Translations under genes and position numbers: made by a program
The notes under the pieces: generated by a model
What the model saw: only the letters and a program-made list of their open reading frames with translations
The model's database searches: none
What the model was told of the DNA's origin: nothing
Shown: piece by piece, positions 8,736 to 16,120 of the stretch
How positions within the stretch are numbered: the stretch's first letter is position 1
Layout of the letters: the number at the start of each line of letters is the position of its first letter
From: JAALKW01 sp963974485
GTDB lineage: Bacteria > Pseudomonadota > Gammaproteobacteria > Legionellales > Legionellaceae
Direction: 5' to 3'
Length of the DNA stretch: 64,000 nt
Assembly (NCBI GenBank): GCA_963974485.1
Contig: CAXBBS010000003.1
Span: 62,001-126,000 of the forward strand

Positions 8736-9206
8736 ATGAAAAAAGCATCTATCATAGCTCAACTCGAGAACAATAAAACAGAAACCTCAACCCTTGAAAC
8801 ATACCTCATGGGAGAACTAAGCCAAGAAGATAGTGCAGAGCTACTCGCAGAGCTGAAAGCGCTCATGGATGAGCGATACATCTATCTGCAAACATTAGCA
8901 GCCTTTACGCAAGGCAATGCTCAAGAGCGAAGCGTTCGTTTTTTTTCACCTGAGCCTGTAGATTTAGAAAGCCCGGAAAACTTAGCGCACCAATGCGCAT
9001 TAATTGCGGAAACCATGAGGCAAGATTTAACATTTCGCCTTGAAAATCATGAAATATCCCAAGACATGCATGATCATGCCCAGGCCGCAATTAAGTATGA
9101 ACTTGAACACTTAAATGCAACAACAATTGAACAATTCGAATTGCAATGCTCAACGGCTGTAGAACAGGCTGTTACGCCATCATCCCACCAAGCTTCATGT
9201 AGCTGA
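8736..9206 (+). CDS. Hypothetical helical protein
   Basis: Not recognised. A 156-aa, acidic, mostly helical protein without membrane segments. The frame is open further upstream to 8595, inside the PAP2 gene, but the ATG at 8736 is preceded by AAGGTA and begins a sensible sequence (MKKASIIAQLENN). It follows the PAP2 gene by five bases, so it is probably the third gene of a csrA-PAP2 transcript. Its 3' end overlaps the stop of the convergent nuclease gene. The Cys at the penultimate position is unremarkable. A cytoplasmic or translocated role cannot be decided. Confidence 0.6.
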   Translation: MKKASIIAQLENNKTETSTLETYLMGELSQEDSAELLAELKALMDERYIYLQTLAAFTQGNAQERSVRFFSPEPVDLESPENLAHQCALIAETMRQDLTFRLENHEISQDMHDHAQAAIKYELEHLNATTIEQFELQCSTAVEQAVTPSSHQASCS

Positions 9207-10043
9207 TAGATGTGCATCAAGTTCGTTTAAAGCAGCCGCAAGACGGCAACCTGCAAGCGCAAGACGTTTTTCTGCGGTACGTGATACGGTACGTTGATAC
9301 GCACCGCTTGAAAAATTTTTAGCTGTGATAGAGTAAGCCTCTGACACAGCTAAATCATGTGATTCAGCAAGCCAATGCACGGGGTCTGTATCAACCAAAT
9401 CTAGCCAACAAGGCCAAGCCGCTTCGAGCGCTCGTGCACGTCGACGGGCCCGTATTTCAGGGTTACGTTCATAGGCACTATACAACAATGCACCGCCAGC
9501 TCTATCCCAATACGCATGCAGATTATTTGCAATCTTGTTCTTAGGTAAAACCACGCGATTGCCGCCAGCATCGCCATCAGGGTAGGCACGGCTTACACGT
9601 GTGGCCGCGTGCAACGGCTGATGCAAATCACCTGCGACATGAATCAATACACGCAACGCAACGACTTGCTCAAGCAATGATGCATGGTTTTCTAACAGTA
9701 AGGCACGCGATTGATTATAAGCCATCAGACCATTCATCGATTGAGGTTTAGGCGCATGCATACCCTCGGTTAAAAAAGGAATATCCACATAATGCATGGC
9801 ACCCATCGCATTTGAATCTTTTTTGCGCAACGTATCAAGCCATGCGGCTGCCTCAATAAACGACGGTGGTTTTTGATGCTTATCTAAAACAGGATGCGCC
9901 ACTTGAAAACGTAGTTTAGCCGTCGGTGTCATATGGTTATACGCAACCTGTGCTATCACCCGATGCCCTTCGGCGTTCCATGCAAAAGCAAAATGGGGTG
10001 AAGACACCCCAAATAAAACAGCCAAAACATAAGAAAACTTCAT
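9195..10043 (-). CDS. S1/P1-type zinc nuclease, exported
   Basis: A 282-aa S1/P1 nuclease, a family of secreted trinuclear-zinc enzymes that cut single-stranded DNA and RNA. The signal peptide (MKFSYVLAVLFGVSSPHFAFA) ends just before a Trp, which in this family becomes the new N-terminus and a zinc ligand, followed by NAEGHRVIAQVAY. Other ligands sit in MHYVDIPF and HVAGDLHQPLHAAT, with DGDAGGNRV. The start at 10043 overlaps the tolB stop as ATGA, implying translational coupling to tolB. This is the position where pal is normally found. A longer frame starts at 10061, but the signal peptide favours 10043. Confidence 0.9.
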   Translation of the reverse strand: MKFSYVLAVLFGVSSPHFAFAWNAEGHRVIAQVAYNHMTPTAKLRFQVAHPVLDKHQKPPSFIEAAAWLDTLRKKDSNAMGAMHYVDIPFLTEGMHAPKPQSMNGLMAYNQSRALLLENHASLLEQVVALRVLIHVAGDLHQPLHAATRVSRAYPDGDAGGNRVVLPKNKIANNLHAYWDRAGGALLYSAYERNPEIRARRRARALEAAWPCWLDLVDTDPVHWLAESHDLAVSEAYSITAKNFSSGAYQRTVSRTAEKRLALAGCRLAAALNELDAHLSAT

Positions 10044-11305
10044 CCGAAAAACGGTGACCACGCGGGCTCCTGAATATCACCATCGCGTGCAGGAAAAGCA
10101 CGTTGAACACGACCATCGACCGAGACCATGCCTAACACACCTTGGTCGCGTACATGCGTTGCATAAATCACAAAGCGTCCATTAGGCGCCAATGACGGCG
10201 ATTCATCGGCCTCGGAATCGGTCAACACCGTTACACGACCGGTATCCATGGCTTGCACACCAATATTAAAGTTTTTATCTTCACGATGCAGCAAAATGAT
10301 CTGCCTCAAATCAGGTGTGTACGAGGCGCGTGCATTATAATTCCCCTCAAACGTCATGCGCTTCACATCACCATCAGCCAAGTTTAATCGATACACCTGT
10401 GGCGCTCCACCTCGACCTGAAGTGAACAAAAGAGAACGACCATCAGACGAAAAACGAGGTTCGGTATCAATCGCGTTACCAAACGTCAATTGTTTCATGT
10501 GACCTGAGGTAAGATCTACACTGTATATTTTAGGTGTCCCACCTTTTGACAACACAACAGCCAATTGCTTTCCATCAGGCGACCATGCAGGAGCTCCGTT
10601 GATACCAGGAAAGTCCGTAACCAATCGACGCTCTCCCGTCTCAACCGACACAATGAAAATTTGCGCGCGTTTTTTCTCAAACGATACATACGCTATTTCG
10701 CGTCCATTCGGTGACCACGCCGGTGACATGAGAGGATCGGTTGACCTTAATAAACCATGAGGATTACGACCATCCATATCTGAAATTTCAAGCGAATATT
10801 GTGCTGTATTTCGCGTACGCTTCACGAGAACATAAGCAATACGTGTCGAAAAAACACCACGAATACCGGTCAGTTTTTTATAAACTTCATCACTGATATG
10901 ATGCGCTAACGCATGCAACTCACGTGCTTCAACCTGATAGCTTTGAACCAACAAGGGCGCACCACGTGCAGCAACGTCTAATAGCTCCACATCAACTTTA
11001 TAGCGTTTATCCTCGGTAGCCGTTATCTTTCCCGAAAGTACGCTATCAACACCCAGATCGTGCCAAATATTTAACGACGTCTCATCACGTCCTGCACGTG
11101 GGGCAGGAATCAATTTAAACTGCCCTGATAAGTTTAAATCACCGTCAATCACACTTAAAAGCTCACGTGCCTCAGAACTTTTTCCAAAACCATTAATCCC
11201 TATGGGCAATGCTTTATTGACGCCTTGTGTGAGTTCTAAATCAACGGCAAACACATGGCTTGAAAATAAACTTAACCCCACAAGTAAGCAACGCATCAGA
11301 ATCAT
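10040..11305 (-). CDS. tolB: Tol-Pal system protein TolB
   Basis: A 421-aa periplasmic beta-propeller. A signal peptide (ending HVFA) precedes an N-terminal alpha/beta domain, and from about residue 190 there are repeated propeller blades with the wording PAWSPNGREIAYVS, PAWSPDGKQLAVV, PRFSSDGRSLLFTSG and SLAPNGRFVIYAT. TolB bridges the Tol complex and the Pal lipoprotein during cell constriction. It lies seven bases after tolA and is coupled by ATGA to the S1/P1 nuclease gene rather than to pal. Confidence 0.96.
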   Translation of the reverse strand: MILMRCLLVGLSLFSSHVFAVDLELTQGVNKALPIGINGFGKSSEARELLSVIDGDLNLSGQFKLIPAPRAGRDETSLNIWHDLGVDSVLSGKITATEDKRYKVDVELLDVAARGAPLLVQSYQVEARELHALAHHISDEVYKKLTGIRGVFSTRIAYVLVKRTRNTAQYSLEISDMDGRNPHGLLRSTDPLMSPAWSPNGREIAYVSFEKKRAQIFIVSVETGERRLVTDFPGINGAPAWSPDGKQLAVVLSKGGTPKIYSVDLTSGHMKQLTFGNAIDTEPRFSSDGRSLLFTSGRGGAPQVYRLNLADGDVKRMTFEGNYNARASYTPDLRQIILLHREDKNFNIGVQAMDTGRVTVLTDSEADESPSLAPNGRFVIYATHVRDQGVLGMVSVDGRVQRAFPARDGDIQEPAWSPFFG

Positions 11306-11311
11306 AAGCTA

Positions 11312-12232
11312 CTACCCCCTCACATGTTCAGGTCGGACCGTGAGGGTTATCTCACGGAATAAATTAAACGCAGCAGGATCGTCAGGAACGGGCAACGGTG
11401 ATGCTTTATAAATAGCCGCCTGTGCTGAGCGATCGAGAATAGGATCACCACTGCTACGTGTTAAATTAACATCGAGTACACTACCGTTAGGTGCAAGCCT
11501 AATTGTAAAACGACTGGAAAGCTGGTTATTGACTTGATCAGGGAGAATCCACTGACGACTTATCGCGCCTAAAATTAATGCTTTATATTTATCAACCACC
11601 CCTGCGACACGGGCGCGCTGCGCTGCCTCTTCTCGCACAGCCTCAAGACGCGCGTGCTCTTTTTCGCGCGCTTCTCGCTCTTTCTCTTCTTGCTTCAGCT
11701 CGGCAAGCTTCGCTGCTTCTTCTTGTTGCTGTTTACGCATATCCGCTTGTTGTTGTTTCATCGCTAAAATACGTTTTTCTTCAGCTGCTTTTTGCTTGCT
11801 CATGTCTTGAAGCATTTTTTTATTTTCAGCTACGGCTTTTCGGCGCTGTTCGGCCACACGCGCTTGCTCAATTTTAAGTTGTTGCAATCGGTTCTGTTCT
11901 TGCATTCGAAGACGTCGCGCTGCATCGGCTTCGTTCTGAAGTTTACGTTGTCGATTAGCCTCAACGCGTCGTTCTTCGGCACGTGCTGTTTTTAAACGTG
12001 TGACCGCTTCTTGCACTTCTTTCGAATTAACACTTACCGCATGAATAATTTTAGGCTCTTTTAAGCTTTCTTCTAATTTTTTGGATTCAGACGGTGTCAC
12101 ATCGCGCTTAGCGTCCTGCTGTAACACCGGACGCCTTGATGACTCAGGATGTATGATTAATGCCAGCAATAAAAGTCCGTGCAAACAAATCGCCGAAGCC
12201 AGTGCTACGCGGTAAGATTTATCGTATCTCAT
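11312..12232 (-). CDS. tolA: Cell-envelope protein TolA
   Basis: A 306-aa protein with a single N-terminal transmembrane helix (residues ~10-27, VALASAICLHGLLLLALII), a long Lys/Glu/Ala/Gln-rich helical stalk (~50-215) and a C-terminal globular domain (~216-306: ISRQWILP, then RSSGDPILDRSAQAAI). It spans the periplasm and couples the TolQR motor to TolB. The low-complexity stalk varies widely in length between species. The ATG overlaps the tolR stop by four bases. Confidence 0.94.
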   Translation of the reverse strand: MRYDKSYRVALASAICLHGLLLLALIIHPESSRRPVLQQDAKRDVTPSESKKLEESLKEPKIIHAVSVNSKEVQEAVTRLKTARAEERRVEANRQRKLQNEADAARRLRMQEQNRLQQLKIEQARVAEQRRKAVAENKKMLQDMSKQKAAEEKRILAMKQQQADMRKQQQEEAAKLAELKQEEKEREAREKEHARLEAVREEAAQRARVAGVVDKYKALILGAISRQWILPDQVNNQLSSRFTIRLAPNGSVLDVNLTRSSGDPILDRSAQAAIYKASPLPVPDDPAAFNLFREITLTVRPEHVRG

Positions 12233-12696
12233 GCAGTTTTTTCTCCTGAAGGCATCATGCCCGTCGAATCCGTCACAAGCCCTACGTTTTCAGCACCCGC
12301 TTGTTTAAGTAACGCCATGGCCTCCACGACTTTACCATAAGCCACCCCTTGATCGCCTTTAACTAATACATGAGCTGGCTGACCCGTTTCACGCGCAAGC
12401 GTAAGCTCTGCGGCCACACGCACCATCAAATCATGGGGTCGAATGGAAGCATTGGGTTGTGCATGGATATTTAAAAAATAACTGCCGGCCTTATCAACCG
12501 ACACAATAATCGGCTCACGTGAACTGGTTTTTAAGGTTTTACTGATAGCTCTAGGTAAATCAACCGTAACACCTTGCGTGAGCATGGGTGCTGTTATCAT
12601 AAAAATCACCATCAAGACCAACATCACGTCCACATAAGGCACCACGTTGATATCAACAATATGACCTTTCGATCTGCGTTTTTCTTTCAGGCTCAT
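12229..12696 (-). CDS. tolR: Tol-Pal motor protein TolR
   Basis: A 155-aa ExbD/TolR protein. A single N-terminal transmembrane helix carries the conserved acidic residue in NVVPYVDVMLVLMVIFMI, the proton-coupling Asp of the motor, followed by a periplasmic domain (GVTVDLPRA). It works with TolQ to energise TolA. The stop and start codons overlap neighbours as ATGA on both sides, so tolQ, tolR and tolA are translationally coupled. Confidence 0.95.
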   Translation of the reverse strand: MSLKEKRRSKGHIVDINVVPYVDVMLVLMVIFMITAPMLTQGVTVDLPRAISKTLKTSSREPIIVSVDKAGSYFLNIHAQPNASIRPHDLMVRVAAELTLARETGQPAHVLVKGDQGVAYGKVVEAMALLKQAGAENVGLVTDSTGMMPSGEKTA

Positions 12697-13391
12697 ACGG
12701 GGGTAACCTCAGCTTGTTTTACCTCAGTATGCGTCGACGGTGTTTGCTGAACAATCAGTGCCAACAGCTCTTCTTGAAAAATATCATAACGCTTCAGTAA
12801 GATTTCAACACGCGTACGGTAACGGTTATACGCAAGCACCGCAGGAATCGCTGTAAAAAGCCCGAGCGCTGTAGCCACCAACGCTTCTGAAATACCTGGG
12901 GCTACCATCGCAATCGTTGCTTGTTGTGCATTTCCCAAGTCTTGAAGCGACGCCATGATGCCCCACACCGTTCCAAACAAACCAATATAAACAGCAATCG
13001 ACCCAACCGATGCAAACCACGGCAAATGTTGCTCAAAGGCTTCTTCTTCTTTGGCATGCTGAATTTGCATCACACGCTCAATCGGCTCAAGCGAGACCTT
13101 GCCATGCTTACTCATCCGTAGAAATTCTTTGAACCCGGCATGAAAAATAGAAGCTAAACCTTGTTGGCGCTCAGGGTTATTATTCAATTCTTTATAAAAC
13201 AAGCTTAAGTCAGGCGTATCCCAAAATCGCGACGTGAATGCGTCATAGTCCGCACGTTTTTTCTTAAAAAACCAAGCACGTTGAATAATCAACGCCCACG
13301 AAATAATAGACGCCATGAATAAGATAAACATCACCGATTTCACCACAAAACCGGCCCCGACAAAATAACTTAATACGCTGGTGTGTTGCAT
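12693..13391 (-). CDS. tolQ: Tol-Pal motor protein TolQ
   Basis: A 232-aa MotA/TolQ/ExbB proton channel protein, the usual length. Three membrane helices are visible: the first near residues 15-36, and the other two in the C-terminal conserved domain (SVGSIAVYIGLFGTVWGIM, then IAMVAPGISEALVATALGL). It forms the inner-membrane motor with TolR. AGGAG precedes the ATG. ybgC, which often lies between ruvB and tolQ, is absent; only 18 bases separate tolQ from ruvB. Confidence 0.96.
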   Translation of the reverse strand: MQHTSVLSYFVGAGFVVKSVMFILFMASIISWALIIQRAWFFKKKRADYDAFTSRFWDTPDLSLFYKELNNNPERQQGLASIFHAGFKEFLRMSKHGKVSLEPIERVMQIQHAKEEEAFEQHLPWFASVGSIAVYIGLFGTVWGIMASLQDLGNAQQATIAMVAPGISEALVATALGLFTAIPAVLAYNRYRTRVEILLKRYDIFQEELLALIVQQTPSTHTEVKQAEVTPV

Positions 13392-13409
13392 GATTATTTT
13401 TATCTCCTG

Positions 13410-14426
13410 TTATACGTTGGTAGGCTCGGTTGCTGGCAGACCAAAGTGCTGATACGCCAACGATGTTGCTATACGCCCTCTCGGCGTTCTCATCAAAAAT
13501 CCTTGCTGAATCAGGTAAGGCTCAATCACGTCTTCAATGGTCGCTCGTTCTTCACCAATCGCGGCTGCAATACTCTCAACCCCCACAGGCCCTCCATCAA
13601 AACGCTCAATCACCGCAAGCAATAATTTTTTATCCATCAGATCAAATCCGTGCTCATCCACACGTAATTTTTCGAGAGCAAAACGCGCGATATCGTGTGT
13701 TATAACCCCTTTTCCCGTAACTTCAGCATAATCACGCACACGACGTAATAAACGATTGGCAATACGCGGCGTGCCACGTGCACGTCTCGCAATTTCAAAC
13801 ACCCCTTCAGGCTCTGATTTTAAATTTTGTAAATCAGCCGAACGTTTTACAATCGAGGTTAAGGCATCAACACTATAAAACTCTAAACGCTGAACAATAC
13901 CAAATCTATCACGCAACGGTGACGTCAACGCACCAGCACGCGTGGTCGCGCCAACTAACGTAAACGGCGGTAAATCTAATTTAATCGATCGGGCTGAAGG
14001 CCCTTCGCCAATCATAATATCAAGTTTATAATCTTCCATCGCCGGATATAACAGCTCTTCTATCACCGAGCTTAAACGATGAATTTCATCAATAAACAAC
14101 ACATCGTTTTCTTGAAGATTAGTTAAAATTGCCGCGACATCGCCTGCGCGTTCTAATACAGGCCCTGAGGTTTGTCGTAAATTAACCCCCAGTTCATGCG
14201 AAATAATATTGGCAAGCGTAGTTTTACCCAGCCCAGGTGGGCCAAAAATCAACGTATGATCGAGCGCTTCGTGACGCTTGCGTGCAGCATCAATAAACAC
14301 CCGCATTTGTGAACGCACATCGTCTTGGCCGATGTATTCATCCAAACTCAAAGGCCGTATGGCACGATCAACCGTTTCTTCCGAAGGTTGTGCCTCCATA
14401 CTGATTAAACGATCACTTTCTAACAT
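13410..14426 (-). CDS. ruvB: Holliday junction branch-migration helicase RuvB
   Basis: A 338-aa AAA+ motor that drives branch migration with RuvA. Walker A (FGPPGLGKTT), Walker B (VLFIDEIHRLS), sensor 1 (LVGATTRAG) and the arginine-finger region (RGTPRIANRLLRRVRD) are present, followed by the C-terminal winged helix ending in IQQGFLMRTPRGR. The start at 14426 (MLESDRLIS) matches the family N-terminus better than the longer TTG frame at 14453. ruvA and ruvC are not adjacent in this window. It leads the tol block and may share its transcript. Confidence 0.97.
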   Translation of the reverse strand: MLESDRLISMEAQPSEETVDRAIRPLSLDEYIGQDDVRSQMRVFIDAARKRHEALDHTLIFGPPGLGKTTLANIISHELGVNLRQTSGPVLERAGDVAAILTNLQENDVLFIDEIHRLSSVIEELLYPAMEDYKLDIMIGEGPSARSIKLDLPPFTLVGATTRAGALTSPLRDRFGIVQRLEFYSVDALTSIVKRSADLQNLKSEPEGVFEIARRARGTPRIANRLLRRVRDYAEVTGKGVITHDIARFALEKLRVDEHGFDLMDKKLLLAVIERFDGGPVGVESIAAAIGEERATIEDVIEPYLIQQGFLMRTPRGRIATSLAYQHFGLPATEPTNV

Positions 14427-14453
14427 GCAAATCTCAGTAACTCGGTATGACAA

Positions 14454-14805
14454 TAAAATTAGTTTATCATAGAGTTTGTGTGGGCCATACTAGGAAAATT
14501 AAGGTAGAAGTATTTTTCTGTATCATTTGCATCATCAATATCTCTAGATTAAGTTACACTTTATGTAACCTTATGTGCTATTAATATCAACGCCCGTGGG
14601 TAGCACCAAGATGTTTATCAAAATTTTACCCTGTATTCACCAAACACTCAGATTATTTTATTTATTAAGCAACAAATTAATTTTTTATTGCTTTAAAAAT
14701 GATAAATTAGTCATGCACACACACCCTTGTTTATTACAGTAAATCACGATAATCTTTAAGCCGCATGATTAAAAGTTGCTTTCTAAAATTCAGGATGAGG
14801 AGAAG
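14454..14805. other. AT-rich intergenic region between ruvB and the 14809 gene
   Basis: About 350 bases without a convincing gene. It should contain the ruvB-tol promoter on one side and the promoter of the 14809 gene on the other. I see a short inverted repeat, GTTAC and GTAAC around an ACTTTAT loop near 14554-14571, and many A/T runs, but no tRNA-like cloverleaf, no riboswitch core and no good paired promoter hexamers I would commit to. Confidence 0.4.
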
Positions 14806-14808
14806 GTG

Positions 14809-15438
14809 TTGTTTAAGCAAATCATATGTTTCTTTTGCACGATCATTTTCGCTACTGTTAGTTATTCAAGTCCGGGAATCAGTGATTTGGCATTAAAACA
14901 ATTTGGCTTTACCGCAGCTATTGGATATACCGGTTATCAAAATATGCATCAACCCGATGGGCAAACACCCCTTTTACGCTTGGCACTGATAAAACCGCTA
15001 TCTATCACTAAAAAATATAATGCAGGGCTTGAGCTAGGAGTCCAAACCGGTAATACCATGACCTTAAATCTTCCTCAAAATACGGTGGATGCAATTGGGG
15101 GGTTGAATGTACAAACCGTCATGAAACCCTTGGTTGACGTGCTTGTGTATATCTCAGCGCCTATAAATAATTCGACTTTTGATTTGATTCTTAAAGGAGG
15201 AACTGCTTATAGATCATGGCAATTGCTTGATCGATGTAGTGGTTTAAGTCGCTTTGATGGTGAGGTGCAAGCTGGTGTTGGTTATCGAGCAAATCAAACG
15301 ATTCAAGTGAGCGTGTTGTACCAAGGAATTTACGGTGCATCACCACATTTTGTAGCTAATATTGCACAAGATACATGCTCTGTCTCAAATATTCCTATAC
15401 AGCAAGGCGTATTACTTAACTTTACTTATTCAGTTTAA
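14809..15438 (+). CDS. Predicted exported beta-rich protein (possible small outer-membrane barrel)
   Basis: Not recognised by family. About 209 aa with a hydrophobic signal sequence (LFKQIICFFCTIIFATVSYS) and a beta-rich body with Gly/Asn turns ending in LLNFTYSV, compatible with a small outer-membrane barrel. The open frame extends upstream to 14776, but GAGGAG at 14797-14802 sits six bases before a TTG at 14809 and three before a GTG at 14806, so one of these non-ATG codons is the likely start. Two cysteines (RCSG and DTCS) might pair in the periplasm. It is followed 22 bases later by the C1q-like secreted protein gene, probably on one transcript. Confidence 0.6.
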   Translation: MFKQIICFFCTIIFATVSYSSPGISDLALKQFGFTAAIGYTGYQNMHQPDGQTPLLRLALIKPLSITKKYNAGLELGVQTGNTMTLNLPQNTVDAIGGLNVQTVMKPLVDVLVYISAPINNSTFDLILKGGTAYRSWQLLDRCSGLSRFDGEVQAGVGYRANQTIQVSVLYQGIYGASPHFVANIAQDTCSVSNIPIQQGVLLNFTYSV

Positions 15439-15460
15439 TCAATTCATACAAGGATGTCTT

Positions 15461-16063
15461 ATGAAAGCAATCAAATTATGTGCTTTAGTCACACTATGTT
15501 TAGCACAATCGGCTATTGCCTGTAACTCAGTCTCTAAAACATATGTTGATCAGGCCGTGTCCACAAGCCAAACGTATCTTCAAAATCAAATTAACCAAGC
15601 TTCAACCACAAAAAGTTATGCTTCAGCCTCAACAAATACCCTGCAGCTATTGACGTTAGCCAACACGTTTGTTCCGGTAGATTTTGGTAGCAATAATTTT
15701 ACGCCCGTTAATATTACACATACAACCGCTACAGACTCAAGTATGTTCCAGGTGGCAAATACAGGGATTTACCAAATCAATTGGTATATTTCTATATATG
15801 ATGACCGAATAGCGGAAAATGATATTATTGTAGATCTTGTGAATCTAACCACAGCGCAATCATTATTGCCACCCAATAAAATGATTGGTTCATTTGCTTA
15901 TGATGCAAGCCCCGGAGCCAGCCATACACGATATTTAAATATATCAGGGAGCATGATGGTGAGCCTGAATGCAAATGATATTTTTAATTTAGAGTTAAGC
16001 CAACAATTCGCTGGTAATCTGGTTGTTAACTCTGCTGCCATTAATATTACGCAGATTGCGTAA
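15461..16063 (+). CDS. Secreted protein with C1q/TNF-like jelly-roll C-terminal domain
   Basis: A 200-aa protein with a signal peptide (MKAIKLCALVTLCLAQSAIA), a short helical linker (~residues 20-50: KTYVDQAVSTSQTYLQNQI, coiled-coil-like and suited to trimerisation) and a beta-sandwich domain. The pattern FQVANTGIYQINWYISIYD in the middle and VSLNANDIFNLELS near the end is typical of C1q/TNF-like and BclA C-terminal domains, which form trimers on surfaces or stalks. AAGGA lies before the ATG at 15461; the longer frame from 15362 runs back into the upstream gene and is not used. Binding partner unknown. Confidence 0.65.
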   Translation: MKAIKLCALVTLCLAQSAIACNSVSKTYVDQAVSTSQTYLQNQINQASTTKSYASASTNTLQLLTLANTFVPVDFGSNNFTPVNITHTTATDSSMFQVANTGIYQINWYISIYDDRIAENDIIVDLVNLTTAQSLLPPNKMIGSFAYDASPGASHTRYLNISGSMMVSLNANDIFNLELSQQFAGNLVVNSAAINITQIA

Positions 16064-16120
16064 GGTGAGTGTTTCATTAGGATCGGTGAATGGCTAAATC
16101 TTACAAGATAATCAACCCAA

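Noticed and set aside
11578..11877. Plus-strand open frame opposite tolA
   Set aside because: It is the mirror of the low-complexity TolA stalk (Lys/Glu/Ala/Gln codons read backwards as Leu/Phe/Ser), not a gene.
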